64,000 bases of DNA from JBBRBB01 sp963830175 (GTDB taxonomy: Bacteria > Bacteroidota > Bacteroidia > Chitinophagales > Chitinophagaceae), in NCBI GenBank assembly GCA_963830175.1, contig CAWHKV010000002.1, forward strand, positions 1,116,001 through 1,180,000, given 5' to 3'. Positions within the stretch are counted from its first letter, which is position 1; each line of letters begins with the position of its first letter. Shown here one piece after another: positions 19,499 through 28,287 of the stretch. The notes below the pieces were generated by a model. The model was not told the origin of the DNA. It searched no databases and saw only the letters and a list, made by a program, of their open reading frames with translations. The translations under genes and the position numbers were made by a program.

Positions 19499-21817
19499 TT
19501 ATTTGAACCAATTTTTTTCTGGTGAACTTCCCATAAATAATTCAAGGGTTCCGCCAGCCATTATATCAACATATTCAATGGAGCTGCTGTGGTATGGTTT
19601 GCCATTCAGCAATGCTTTTTGTATATATACATTTTGGTTACTGTTGCTATGTGCAATAACGGTGAACATTTTTTTCTCGGTACCAGGTGTACTTATATTT
19701 AATTGTGTTTTTTGCCACATTGGGCTAGTGATCTCAAATCGCGTACCGCCCGGTGCCAGGGGATGCAAGCCAATTGATGATAGCACATACCACGCCGACA
19801 TTTGACCTACATCTTCATTACCTACCAAACCATCAACTGCATTCTTATACGCCTGTTTGCAAATTTTTCTTGTAAGCTGTTGTGTTTTCCAGGGTTCATT
19901 TAGCCTGTTATATAAATATGGAACGTGGTGCACAGGTTCATTGGCATGGTTATAAAAATCATTCCACATAAAATCTTCCGGGGTGCGCGCAAAAAAACTA
20001 TCCAGGTCTGCGATTACTTTTTTTCTTCCCCCCATCAACTGCACCATACCATCCACATCGTGCGGTACAAACCATCCCTGCTGGTAAGGGTTTGTTTCAA
20101 ATGTTCCATACCAGTCTTTCATTCGGCCTTCCTTGGGCCATTCAACCCAGGATCCATCTTCGTTACGTGGGCGAAACCAGTTGTGCGTTGTATCAAAAAT
20201 ATTTTTATAATCCATAGAGCGTGCAGCATACTTTTCAGCCTCGGAATGCTTGTTCATTTTCCTGGCCATTTGAGACAAACTCCAGTCGGCAAATGCATAC
20301 TCCAGGGTATTTGCAATACACACCGGTACGGTATATCCTTTTTTACCGTTTCCAAATTTTTCAACCGTATTTACTGCGTATAGAAATGCTTTATCAGCAT
20401 CATAACCACGAATGCCTTTGTTATAGGCATCAGCTAAAACAACTACTGCAGGATTGCCCAGCATACAACCACTGTACGCATTTAAAATTTCCCACCTTTC
20501 CAAATAATTCTGACCACTTTGATCAGCCATTGTAACCAAAGAATTTATTACATCGTTTACCACATCCGGGCGAATTATGGTTAATAAGGGAAACTCACTT
20601 CTAAACACATCCCATCCGCTGAAGATGGTGCGCTTTTTAAAATTGTCTGCATAATGAACAGATAAGTCACCACCATAATATTTTCCGTCGACATCAGAAA
20701 TGTTTCTGGGATCTAAAAGCGTATGATAAAGCGCGGTATAAAAAACATGGTTTTGTTCTTCATTAGCACCTTCTATTGAAATCTTCTGCAAAGCCTCATT
20801 CCATAATTGTTTTGTTGCAGAATGAACCCTATCAAAATCCCATCCCTCAATTTCCTTCTCAAGATTTTTTCGCGCACCTTCAATACTAACAAAAGAAATT
20901 CCTGACTTTAATACCACCTGTTCCCCTGCCTTTGTTTCAAACTCGGTAAAAAAACCAATGTGTTTCCCTTCCATTTGCGAAGCATTACGAATTACGGTTG
21001 CATTGGCAATCCATTGCTGGTAATAATCGCTTTCAATAGCCTCCCGTTTCCGGTTGGCGGTATCAGGAATATGAGCGCTGTAAATCCCGGTCTTTAATAA
21101 TGGTTTGCTAAATTGCGTATAGAAGTAAACCGTATAATTAGCCTTTCCTTCACCATTGCCCCAACCACCACCTTCAGGTGTGCAATGCATCCACCCTTCT
21201 ATAGTTGAGTCGTTTAACACATGTACATACTGGCTGGTAGAAGTGCCCCCTACCCTGCGGGCCAGATCTATTTGAATACGGGATAATTTATTGGCAGGGA
21301 AGGTAAATCGAAGCATGCCACTGTGTGGTGCTGCCGTGGCTTCTGTGTAAATATTATGATCTGTAAGTTTAACCGCGTAATAACCCGCAGATGCCTTTTC
21401 TGAAACCTTATCGTAGGCAGAGCGATAACCAGTGTATTTTGATGATGAAGGCTTTCCGGCAGCAGTCTGTAATTCTCCTGCAGTAGGCATAACCAGGAAA
21501 TTACCCAGGTCGCCAAACCACCCCACACCGCTCATTTGCGTAAAAGCAAAACCTTCTATAGTAGTATGTTCATAACTGTAACCTGAACCATTGTCGCCGC
21601 CAGTTATTGTATTTGGACTAACCTGTACCATTCCAAATGGAGCCACGGCACCGGGATAAGTTTTTCCTAACCCATGGTAAACACCTGCTGCTTCGGCACT
21701 GGTACTTGCACCAATAAAAGGGTTTACATAATCAGCCGGCTGCATGTTCTGCCCCCCTGCACATAAACCGTGTAATAAAAGAATTCCGGATATTACTTTC
21801 TTAAAGGGAGGAGGCAT
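19499..21817 (-). CDS. GH92 alpha-mannosidase-family enzyme
   Basis: 772 residues from the Met at 21817, which begins a signal peptide (PPPFKKVISGILLLHGLCAGG). The frame is open to a Met at 21910, but those extra 31 residues look like untranslated leader. Signatures: YPGAVAPFGMVQVSPNT, GFAFTQMSGVGWFGD, FSGWDVFRSEFPL, FETNPYQQGW near 572 (probable acid) and GNEDVGQMSAWYVLSS near 665. Unlike the other two GH92 copies it has HANEPVHHVPYLYN, the N-E-P-x-H-H arrangement common in characterised alpha-1,2-mannosidases, so it may trim alpha-1,2 linkages (inference). It starts upstream of lacI and is probably transcribed separately from the 15.4 kb copy. Confidence 0.9.
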   Translation of the reverse strand: MPPPFKKVISGILLLHGLCAGGQNMQPADYVNPFIGASTSAEAAGVYHGLGKTYPGAVAPFGMVQVSPNTITGGDNGSGYSYEHTTIEGFAFTQMSGVGWFGDLGNFLVMPTAGELQTAAGKPSSSKYTGYRSAYDKVSEKASAGYYAVKLTDHNIYTEATAAPHSGMLRFTFPANKLSRIQIDLARRVGGTSTSQYVHVLNDSTIEGWMHCTPEGGGWGNGEGKANYTVYFYTQFSKPLLKTGIYSAHIPDTANRKREAIESDYYQQWIANATVIRNASQMEGKHIGFFTEFETKAGEQVVLKSGISFVSIEGARKNLEKEIEGWDFDRVHSATKQLWNEALQKISIEGANEEQNHVFYTALYHTLLDPRNISDVDGKYYGGDLSVHYADNFKKRTIFSGWDVFRSEFPLLTIIRPDVVNDVINSLVTMADQSGQNYLERWEILNAYSGCMLGNPAVVVLADAYNKGIRGYDADKAFLYAVNTVEKFGNGKKGYTVPVCIANTLEYAFADWSLSQMARKMNKHSEAEKYAARSMDYKNIFDTTHNWFRPRNEDGSWVEWPKEGRMKDWYGTFETNPYQQGWFVPHDVDGMVQLMGGRKKVIADLDSFFARTPEDFMWNDFYNHANEPVHHVPYLYNRLNEPWKTQQLTRKICKQAYKNAVDGLVGNEDVGQMSAWYVLSSIGLHPLAPGGTRFEITSPMWQKTQLNISTPGTEKKMFTVIAHSNSNQNVYIQKALLNGKPYHSSSIEYVDIMAGGTLELFMGSSPEKNWFK

Positions 21818-21906
21818 AAATTTTTTAAAAGTTTGATCAGGATGACAAAATAAGTCACTCTTAAAAAAGCTTACCCCTATTTTATGATGAAGAGACAACA
21901 GAACGC

Positions 21907-21953
21907 ACAAGTGTGCGACGCAACAACAGTTGATTATTAAACAAAGGCCGGGA
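21907..21953 (+). repeat. Interspersed repeat copy (CAAGTGTGCGACGCAAC core)
   Basis: The core CAAGTGTGCGACGCAAC (21908-21924) is identical over 17 bases to the reverse complement of 53581-53597. The similarity continues downstream as a short variable stretch and then TAAACAAA.GCCGG in both. It lies about 90 bp upstream of the likely GH92 start codon and before the acetate-transporter stop. Confidence 0.65.
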
Positions 21954-21961
21954 ACAAAAAA

Positions 21962-22549
21962 TTAAACATTAACTGGACCCAGTGGTAAAACAACACGTTT
22001 ATACAATTCGTTCAATAAATTGGCGATGCCTGTATAAATGGCCGAAAGTCCGCAAATGATGCCTTCGTAACCTGCAATTTTTATAAGATTTTCATGACCA
22101 GGAATATGCCCGATCGCTAACAGGAAAAATAGAATGGTTAAGGTTGCGAATACAAATTGAAGAGCGCGGTTTAAACGTAGCGTACCGAAAAACAACAATA
22201 ATGTAAAGATGCCCCACATGCCAAGAAAAAAGGCCATGCTTTCAGGAGATGCTGCCGGTATCCAGCCGAGTTTCGGCATAACAATTAGTGATACCAGTAC
22301 CATCCAGAAAAACCCGTAAGAGGTAAATGCGGTAAGACCGAAAGTATTGTTCTTCTTAGATTCCAGCACGCCGGCAATTACTTGTGCAAGGCCGCCATAA
22401 AAAATTCCCATGCCCAGGATCATTGAATTCATTTCAAAAATGCCTGCGTTGTGCAGGTTAAGTAATACCGTTGTCATTCCGAAACCGAAGAGTCCGAGTG
22501 GAGCGGGATTAGCACTGTTATCTGTAACCGTTAAATGAGAACTTTGCAT
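21962..22549 (-). CDS. satP: Acetate uptake transporter, GPR1/FUN34/YaaH (SatP) family
   Basis: 195 residues with six predicted membrane helices. The family signature NPAPLGLFGFGMTTVLL lies at residues 15-31, followed by GGLAQVIAGVLE and FTSYGFFWM. Family members are proton-coupled or channel-like acetate/succinate transporters in the inner membrane. Standing within a locus rich in deacetylating esterases, it may recover acetate freed from acetylated glycans; that role is inference from position. It lies 54 bp downstream of the GH38-like gene in the same direction. Confidence 0.92.
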   Translation of the reverse strand: MQSSHLTVTDNSANPAPLGLFGFGMTTVLLNLHNAGIFEMNSMILGMGIFYGGLAQVIAGVLESKKNNTFGLTAFTSYGFFWMVLVSLIVMPKLGWIPAASPESMAFFLGMWGIFTLLLFFGTLRLNRALQFVFATLTILFFLLAIGHIPGHENLIKIAGYEGIICGLSAIYTGIANLLNELYKRVVLPLGPVNV

Positions 22550-22602
22550 ATGGCGATGTTTAAGTTTTTGAAAGATAAATGTATTAAAAAATGTTACTTC
22601 AA

Positions 22603-25152
22603 TTATTCTTTTACTGCATCAGAAAACCGCAATGTGGAAAAAGTAAAAGGAGGTAATTCTAACTCGATGTATTGTTTGCCTTTGCCGGATTTTATTACAG
22701 GAATATTTTTTTTAATTGTGCCATTTAATTCTATCCAGTCCACTTTTTCGGCTTTGAAATTAAGCCAGACCTTTTTCTTTATTGAAATCTCGTTTCCTGC
22801 ATTATAAAACCGAACAAGGAGGTCGTTATCTTCGAAAGTGATGGAAGTAACCTGCCATTGTTCGTTTTCAGGAATGAGCAGCGACCAGTTTTCCGGTAAA
22901 TTTTTATCATAAATAGGAGAAACAATAACAGGTTCATTTAATGCGGCGGCTACATTATTTAAAGAAGCCTGCGACCAGTTGCCATCGTGAGGCATGATGG
23001 CATAGTTTAATTCTGTGGGTTGTGTAATGGAATAATTTCTGCCCCATAATCCTCGTCCCGAAAATTGAACATTTAACGCAAGAGGATAATTTTCTCCATG
23101 TACATAACTTGTGGTATGATCTGTAAACAGAGCAAACCCTGAATTATTCTTTTCATCATATACATCTACCCAGTTAAAAATAATGTTGTTTTTAATACTG
23201 TCCCACCGGGAAAAAAAGGTGTTGGTTAATGCACTTTCGGTAACATCCATCGGGGCATCTTTAAATACTTTTTGATGATCTACATTAACAGGAAATAAGG
23301 CAAGGAGTTTAAAGGTGTCATTATAAAATGCTTTGCGCCTGTCGGTGCCTTTGTATAAAGAGTCAGGCTGAAAATCATCACCAATGCCAGTGTTGCTTTT
23401 CCAGTTGATTTTTAGATTTACTTTAATTACGGGTTCCTCCTGTTCAAAAGTTAGAACCTGTGTGAACGGATGAGATGCTATAAAACCATCAATCTGAATT
23501 TTTGTTCTTAATGCATCATCTTCAATAATAGAAACCGTTGCAGGTGTTTCTGTGCTGGAACGAAAGCCCCCCTCCTGCTTAAAATAACCGCGCAATTCGT
23601 TTAGTTTGTATTTACCAGACACAGAAAATTCTTTATTCAATTTTTTAGAGTAAAGGTTTTTTAAAATGCCGCCATTCTTCGCATCAATGCTAACCTTATA
23701 CATATCTGTTTCAATTATATAAACACCATTCTTATCCCCAGCTGTTTTTACAGGTTTTGTTACATCTGAAACTGATTTAAAATGATAGGTAGAAAAGCCT
23801 AGCGGTGGAACCTTTGCTGCGAAAATTATATACGCACCCCGGTCACTTTTTAATACATGACTTTGTACCGTTTTGTTTTTATTATCAGTAACTACCCAAT
23901 TACCCGAAACATTTTCAGGAAGTTTCCATTCTACGATTTCATTTCGTGAAAGAGAAAGTGTGTTGAACAGTATTACTCCCTGCAAGTCTACTGACGTTTT
24001 ATTGTCTAATGCATTAAGCATAATGCTATCTGCTGACTGAACTGTGTAACCTGTCCAACGTGTAACCTTATCTGCCCATGTATTCCCGGTTCTTCCATTA
24101 TAGGGAACGATCCAGCAATCGTGATGCTGTGCCAGCATTAATCCACGCCATCCTTCATCAATAACACTTGTTGGGTATGCGTTTTCTTTTAATAATTTAT
24201 AGACTGAAGCGATCTTTTCGGCCATCACTATTTTATTTTCAGCAAGCCGAACTTCCCGTGCCAACCGTTGCATTACCTGGGAGCCCCATACGAGGCTTAC
24301 CTGTATATCTTCCTGAGAAACGCGCCAATTTTCTGTAGGGTTTTTAATGGCGATATTTTCAAAATAGTTTCTCCATGTAATGTAGGTTGATGGCAGCCTT
24401 TGTTTTGCACCGAGCCATGGCCCATTCTTCCAGCCTGCATCTTGCAAAGTCATACCAACAGGATGCTGAATACCGTAATTTTTTGCCGCGCTGATATATT
24501 CAGGGCTGTTGGTGTATGCAATGGTTTGCCAGGTAGAACTATCTGCCAGCGCCTCTATTTCATAGCGGGGAACAGTAGGAATGATTGTGCCATCTGGTCC
24601 AACCCAATTTACCAATTCACCATTGTGGTTTCGGGTATAGCCACCCCAGCATGTGTTGGGATTTTTAAGCACTGCACCCGTAAACCCGAGTGAACGAAGC
24701 ACCTGGGGCAATGCCGTTGTAAAACATGGCTCTTCAGATGAATACGTTGTAAATTTTGCACCGGGAAAATGCTGATGCAACTTTTTTATTCCGTATTGAA
24801 ATTGGCGAATAATACTTTCACCTGAAATATTAAACAAATAACTCTGTCCGTAAGAAGGGTTAACATATTCTATGCGGGCCGTTGCGGTCTGGTCTTTTAT
24901 AATTTCTTTTAATTGGTTGAATGCTTCGGTGTCATTAACCAAAACAGAATCCCAGGTTTCGGGTTCAATTTCTAAGTTTATTTTCCAATCGGGATTATTA
25001 TTAAGGGTCTCTAAAATGAATTGGGTATAGTTACTTGGGTAATGCCCATAGACCCCGCCATGATATCCATCTGCAAAAAATATTTCCTGTGCATGTGGGG
25101 TTGTTGACAAAAAACATAAGTAACATACGAACACCAGTTTCCATTTCATCAT
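22603..25152 (-). CDS. Divergent GH38-like glycoside hydrolase (alpha-mannosidase family)
   Basis: About 849 residues from the Met at 25152 (or the next codon), which begins the signal peptide WKLVFVCYLCFLSTTPHAQ; an in-frame Met lies 24 bp further upstream. The N-terminal barrel (about 20-300) has FADGYHGGVYGHYP in place of the usual H-x-D start and SEEPCFTTALPQVL where classical GH38 enzymes have the nucleophile Asp in a D-P-F-G-H context. The middle domain has the GH38-like LAQHHDCWIVPYNG. The remainder is the C-terminal beta domain of alpha-mannosidases. It is probably exported and acts on mannosides, but the altered active-site region leaves the reaction open. A hairpin separates it from the SGNH gene. 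Confidence 0.75.
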   Translation of the reverse strand: MMKWKLVFVCYLCFLSTTPHAQEIFFADGYHGGVYGHYPSNYTQFILETLNNNPDWKINLEIEPETWDSVLVNDTEAFNQLKEIIKDQTATARIEYVNPSYGQSYLFNISGESIIRQFQYGIKKLHQHFPGAKFTTYSSEEPCFTTALPQVLRSLGFTGAVLKNPNTCWGGYTRNHNGELVNWVGPDGTIIPTVPRYEIEALADSSTWQTIAYTNSPEYISAAKNYGIQHPVGMTLQDAGWKNGPWLGAKQRLPSTYITWRNYFENIAIKNPTENWRVSQEDIQVSLVWGSQVMQRLAREVRLAENKIVMAEKIASVYKLLKENAYPTSVIDEGWRGLMLAQHHDCWIVPYNGRTGNTWADKVTRWTGYTVQSADSIMLNALDNKTSVDLQGVILFNTLSLSRNEIVEWKLPENVSGNWVVTDNKNKTVQSHVLKSDRGAYIIFAAKVPPLGFSTYHFKSVSDVTKPVKTAGDKNGVYIIETDMYKVSIDAKNGGILKNLYSKKLNKEFSVSGKYKLNELRGYFKQEGGFRSSTETPATVSIIEDDALRTKIQIDGFIASHPFTQVLTFEQEEPVIKVNLKINWKSNTGIGDDFQPDSLYKGTDRRKAFYNDTFKLLALFPVNVDHQKVFKDAPMDVTESALTNTFFSRWDSIKNNIIFNWVDVYDEKNNSGFALFTDHTTSYVHGENYPLALNVQFSGRGLWGRNYSITQPTELNYAIMPHDGNWSQASLNNVAAALNEPVIVSPIYDKNLPENWSLLIPENEQWQVTSITFEDNDLLVRFYNAGNEISIKKKVWLNFKAEKVDWIELNGTIKKNIPVIKSGKGKQYIELELPPFTFSTLRFSDAVKE

Positions 25153-25183
25153 AGAATGATATCTTTTAAAAAACATAAAACTT

Positions 25184-25214
25184 CTATAAAAAATTCAGGG
25201 GCAGGAATGCCCCC
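25184..25214 (-). terminator. Putative rho-independent terminator after the SGNH hydrolase gene
   Basis: On the minus strand GGGGC-ATTCCT-GCCCC forms a five-pair GC stem followed shortly by TGAATTTTTTAT. It lies between the SGNH hydrolase stop and the GH38-like start and may end or attenuate that transcript. Confidence 0.45.
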
Positions 25215-25260
25215 AAATTGCCTTTTCAAATTGACTAAAATCTAAACTACAATCTTTAAA

Positions 25261-26643
25261 TTATTTTACTTCAGTCACTGTTATTTTATGTGCCACAGGT
25301 TTGTTAATGGTATAAATTGTATTGATCAGAAGGTCCATTTCTTTTCTCCATGTATCGCGTATGGCAGGGAATCTTGCCTTAACATACTCCTCTTTATTGC
25401 CACGCAAAAAACCATTTTGCGCTATGTTGGCTTCTACCGAATCCATTGCAGCATCATTATCCGCAAACAATAAATTTTTATCTTTTAAAAAATCGTATTG
25501 CACCCAAGTATACCGCCTTAGTCTTTTTTCTATTTCCCATCTTTCTTCATTAAGGTACATAACCTGTAAAGCTTGTTTATATTGTGGTGTGGTGGTTATT
25601 TCTGCCAAATTAATCCCTTCAGAAAATTGTTGACCAGACCACTCGCCAATGGTGTTGCCGTCTATTTGCAGCGCATATTTTTTACTTATTGCAAGCCCGT
25701 TAACCTGCAAAAATTCCCGGTTAAATTCCTGCATAAAAGGAATCAGGTTTAATGCATCTTTCATACTGCGCCTTTCTTCCCAGCCACGCGGAAAAGTGTC
25801 TATAGGAAAAGGAAGTGAATTAGCGAGGTATGTAAATGCAACCTTCGTGTCTGTAACAGCAAGGCCGGTTATGCTGCAATTGCTAGCCTGATTTACTTTT
25901 TTAGTTGCGGCATCAATATTTATTTCAGCAACCGGTTTGCCCGCAAATCCCTGGGCTTTCAGGAAAAGACTTGCCATTACGAGGTGCCCGTCATTTCCAG
26001 GGTGAATGCGATCGCGCCCACTAAGTGTGTACGTGCTATCTTTCTTTTGCTGCAAACTATTTATTTCAGTCATTGGCCTAAAGAAGTCAACTGTATACCA
26101 GTTGTTTTCCCTGGCTGAGGCTTCCTGGAATTCAACCACTTTAAGCATTGCAGCGCTTTTACCGGGAAAATAATTATTTAGTCCTTTAACCGTCTCATCG
26201 TAAGGAGATGTTGCGATCATTATTTTTTGCACTGAAGGATGTTGCTTAAAAACGGTTTCAAATTTTTTATACCTCTCATAGGTTTCTTTAATTCTTTCAC
26301 TGGCAAAAGAATCAGCATTCGGTTTTAAAAAATCGTAATACCCCACATCATTCATTCCGAATGTTAGTGTAACTACCGTAGGCTTATGAATAAATACATC
26401 TTTCTCCAACCTATCATACATCTGGCCCACATTATCTCCGCCAATGCCTGAATTAAAAAATTCAATGCGGCGGTTTGGTAAATGGGTCATGTAATATAAC
26501 CAGATGTAACTATGGTAATGCCCGCCATCGGTAATACTGTTGCCAATAAATGCAACCCGCTCGCCTTCTTTAAACGGAGGTAATTGCGCGTAGGTAATTT
26601 CTGTGAACAGCAGCAGTAGAATTAACGAAAGTATCTTGGGCAT
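25261..26643 (-). CDS. Secreted SGNH/GDSL hydrolase
   Basis: 460 residues with a signal peptide ending near TYAQ. The four SGNH blocks are visible: GNSITDGG (nucleophile Ser, near 36), GIGGDNV, TFGMNDVG and GRDRIHPGNDGH (Asp/His near 220). The C-terminal 230 residues are helical and of no recognised family. Such enzymes deacylate glycans; this one is a third esterase type in the locus. It sits 66 bp after the sulfatase gene and probably shares a transcript with it and the upstream sialidase-like and propeller genes. Confidence 0.82.
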   Translation of the reverse strand: MPKILSLILLLLFTEITYAQLPPFKEGERVAFIGNSITDGGHYHSYIWLYYMTHLPNRRIEFFNSGIGGDNVGQMYDRLEKDVFIHKPTVVTLTFGMNDVGYYDFLKPNADSFASERIKETYERYKKFETVFKQHPSVQKIMIATSPYDETVKGLNNYFPGKSAAMLKVVEFQEASARENNWYTVDFFRPMTEINSLQQKKDSTYTLSGRDRIHPGNDGHLVMASLFLKAQGFAGKPVAEINIDAATKKVNQASNCSITGLAVTDTKVAFTYLANSLPFPIDTFPRGWEERRSMKDALNLIPFMQEFNREFLQVNGLAISKKYALQIDGNTIGEWSGQQFSEGINLAEITTTPQYKQALQVMYLNEERWEIEKRLRRYTWVQYDFLKDKNLLFADNDAAMDSVEANIAQNGFLRGNKEEYVKARFPAIRDTWRKEMDLLINTIYTINKPVAHKITVTEVK

Positions 26644-26709
26644 ACACGTAAGTAACGTGGTAGATAATTTTCCGCTATGGACTTTGAATTTTTTTATTAA
26701 TAAAAAGGA

Positions 26710-28248
26710 CTAGGGTGTTTCTGCTTTAAGCAGGTTTAATTCTTTGGTCAGTTCTTCCACTATTTGCGGGTATTGGTTATAAACATTTTCTTTTTCATAG
26801 GGGTCGTTATGCATATTGTATAACTGCCCGGGCGTTTCAAACACCTGGTCGTTGGGTATATATTTATTTCGCAATCCGCCTCCTGAATTATTACAGGCAA
26901 TCAGTTTCCATTCTTTTTTCTCTATACTTAAGCAACCTTTTGAAGAATGAAAAACTATATTTTCTCTTTCAGTTGTAACAGGCGTATCTGAAAATAATGT
27001 GTTAGAAAAATCATAACTGTCAATTGCTGTTCCTTTTGGTATGGATGAATTTATGATACCCGCGCAAGTCGCAAAAAAATCTGTGAGACCAATTGCCTGG
27101 TCGTTTATTCTACCCGGTTTTATTCTCCCTGGCCAATAAACAGTAAGGGGAACGCGGTGACCACCTTCCCAAATATCGCCTTTGATTCCTTTAAATAATC
27201 CATTGGATAAATGCCCGAATATTTTATAGCCTGCACCATACTCGGCCCATGCAGGGTTTGTAAGGTATGGATCGCCTGCATCCATTGTTGAACCATTATC
27301 ACTCGAGAAAATGATGATGGTATTCTCATCTATATTTAATTGCTTAAGAAGGGTATTTATTCTACCTATATAATCATCCATTTCAACCACCACATCTCCA
27401 TAATCACCGTCGCCACTTTTTCCTTTATAAGCCTTATTGGGTGCAATAGGATAATGCGGAACGGTGAGAGGCAGGTACAAAAAGAAAGGATCATTTTTCT
27501 TTGATTGTGTTGAAATGTATGAAAGGGCAGTGTCTATTAGGGTAGGAAGAATTTTGTGTGAATCCCAATTGGGCTGCATCATTCCTTTGAGGCCTGCCAT
27601 AGTGTCCGGCGTAAGGCGGTCAGGTAAAGGACCCACAATCCGTCCATTTTCTATAAAAGCAAACGGAGGCAAACTGGGTATGTCTACACCAAACTGGTAA
27701 TCAAAGCCGCATGACAATGGACCTGACCTGAATGGTTGGGTAAAATCAATTTTCTGTTCTCTTTCTAATGATTGCTGCAAGTTGCGAAAATGATACCTGG
27801 TGGTATCTATTTGCGCATCTTTTTTTACCGGGTATTGCCATCCTAAATGCCATTTACCAATGATCGCAGTTTGATATCCATTGTCCTGCAAAAATTCTCC
27901 TACCGTATATGTGGTGTCGTCAATTAGCGGCCAATCATACGACCATAAAACGCCAGCTTTAAGCCTCGAGCGGAATGGATACCTGCCCGTTAAAATGCTA
28001 TACCTGGATGGCGTGCAAACAGCAGAAGGCGAATGTGCATTGGTGAACATGATACCATTGTTGCACAAAAAATCTATGTTAGGTGTCTGAATTTTTGACT
28101 GAGAATTATATGCAGAAACATCTCCGTACCCCAAATCATCGGCAAGAATAAAAATGATGTTTGGATTTTTTTTTGTCGTGATGGGTTGAGCTTGAACTGA
28201 AAGTGCTACCTGCAATAATATGATGAAGAAAATCTGTTGTACACCCAT
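26710..28248 (-). CDS. S1-family arylsulfatase
   Basis: 512 residues with a signal peptide. ADDLGYGDVSAYN supplies the metal-binding Asp pair, CTPSRYSILTGR near 77 has the formylglycine-precursor Cys, and GKWHLGW, PLTVPHYPIAPN and FSSDNGST are further core motifs. Complete and uninterrupted, unlike the sulfatase at 9.3 kb. It should remove sulfate from a sugar in the periplasm. Neighbours are an SGNH hydrolase (66 bp downstream) and a BNR lipoprotein (39 bp upstream). The specific sulfate position cannot be read from sequence alone. Confidence 0.92.
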   Translation of the reverse strand: MGVQQIFFIILLQVALSVQAQPITTKKNPNIIFILADDLGYGDVSAYNSQSKIQTPNIDFLCNNGIMFTNAHSPSAVCTPSRYSILTGRYPFRSRLKAGVLWSYDWPLIDDTTYTVGEFLQDNGYQTAIIGKWHLGWQYPVKKDAQIDTTRYHFRNLQQSLEREQKIDFTQPFRSGPLSCGFDYQFGVDIPSLPPFAFIENGRIVGPLPDRLTPDTMAGLKGMMQPNWDSHKILPTLIDTALSYISTQSKKNDPFFLYLPLTVPHYPIAPNKAYKGKSGDGDYGDVVVEMDDYIGRINTLLKQLNIDENTIIIFSSDNGSTMDAGDPYLTNPAWAEYGAGYKIFGHLSNGLFKGIKGDIWEGGHRVPLTVYWPGRIKPGRINDQAIGLTDFFATCAGIINSSIPKGTAIDSYDFSNTLFSDTPVTTERENIVFHSSKGCLSIEKKEWKLIACNNSGGGLRNKYIPNDQVFETPGQLYNMHNDPYEKENVYNQYPQIVEELTKELNLLKAETP

Positions 28249-28287
28249 TAATAAAATATGATTGATTTAAATTTTTAGCTCAATCTC

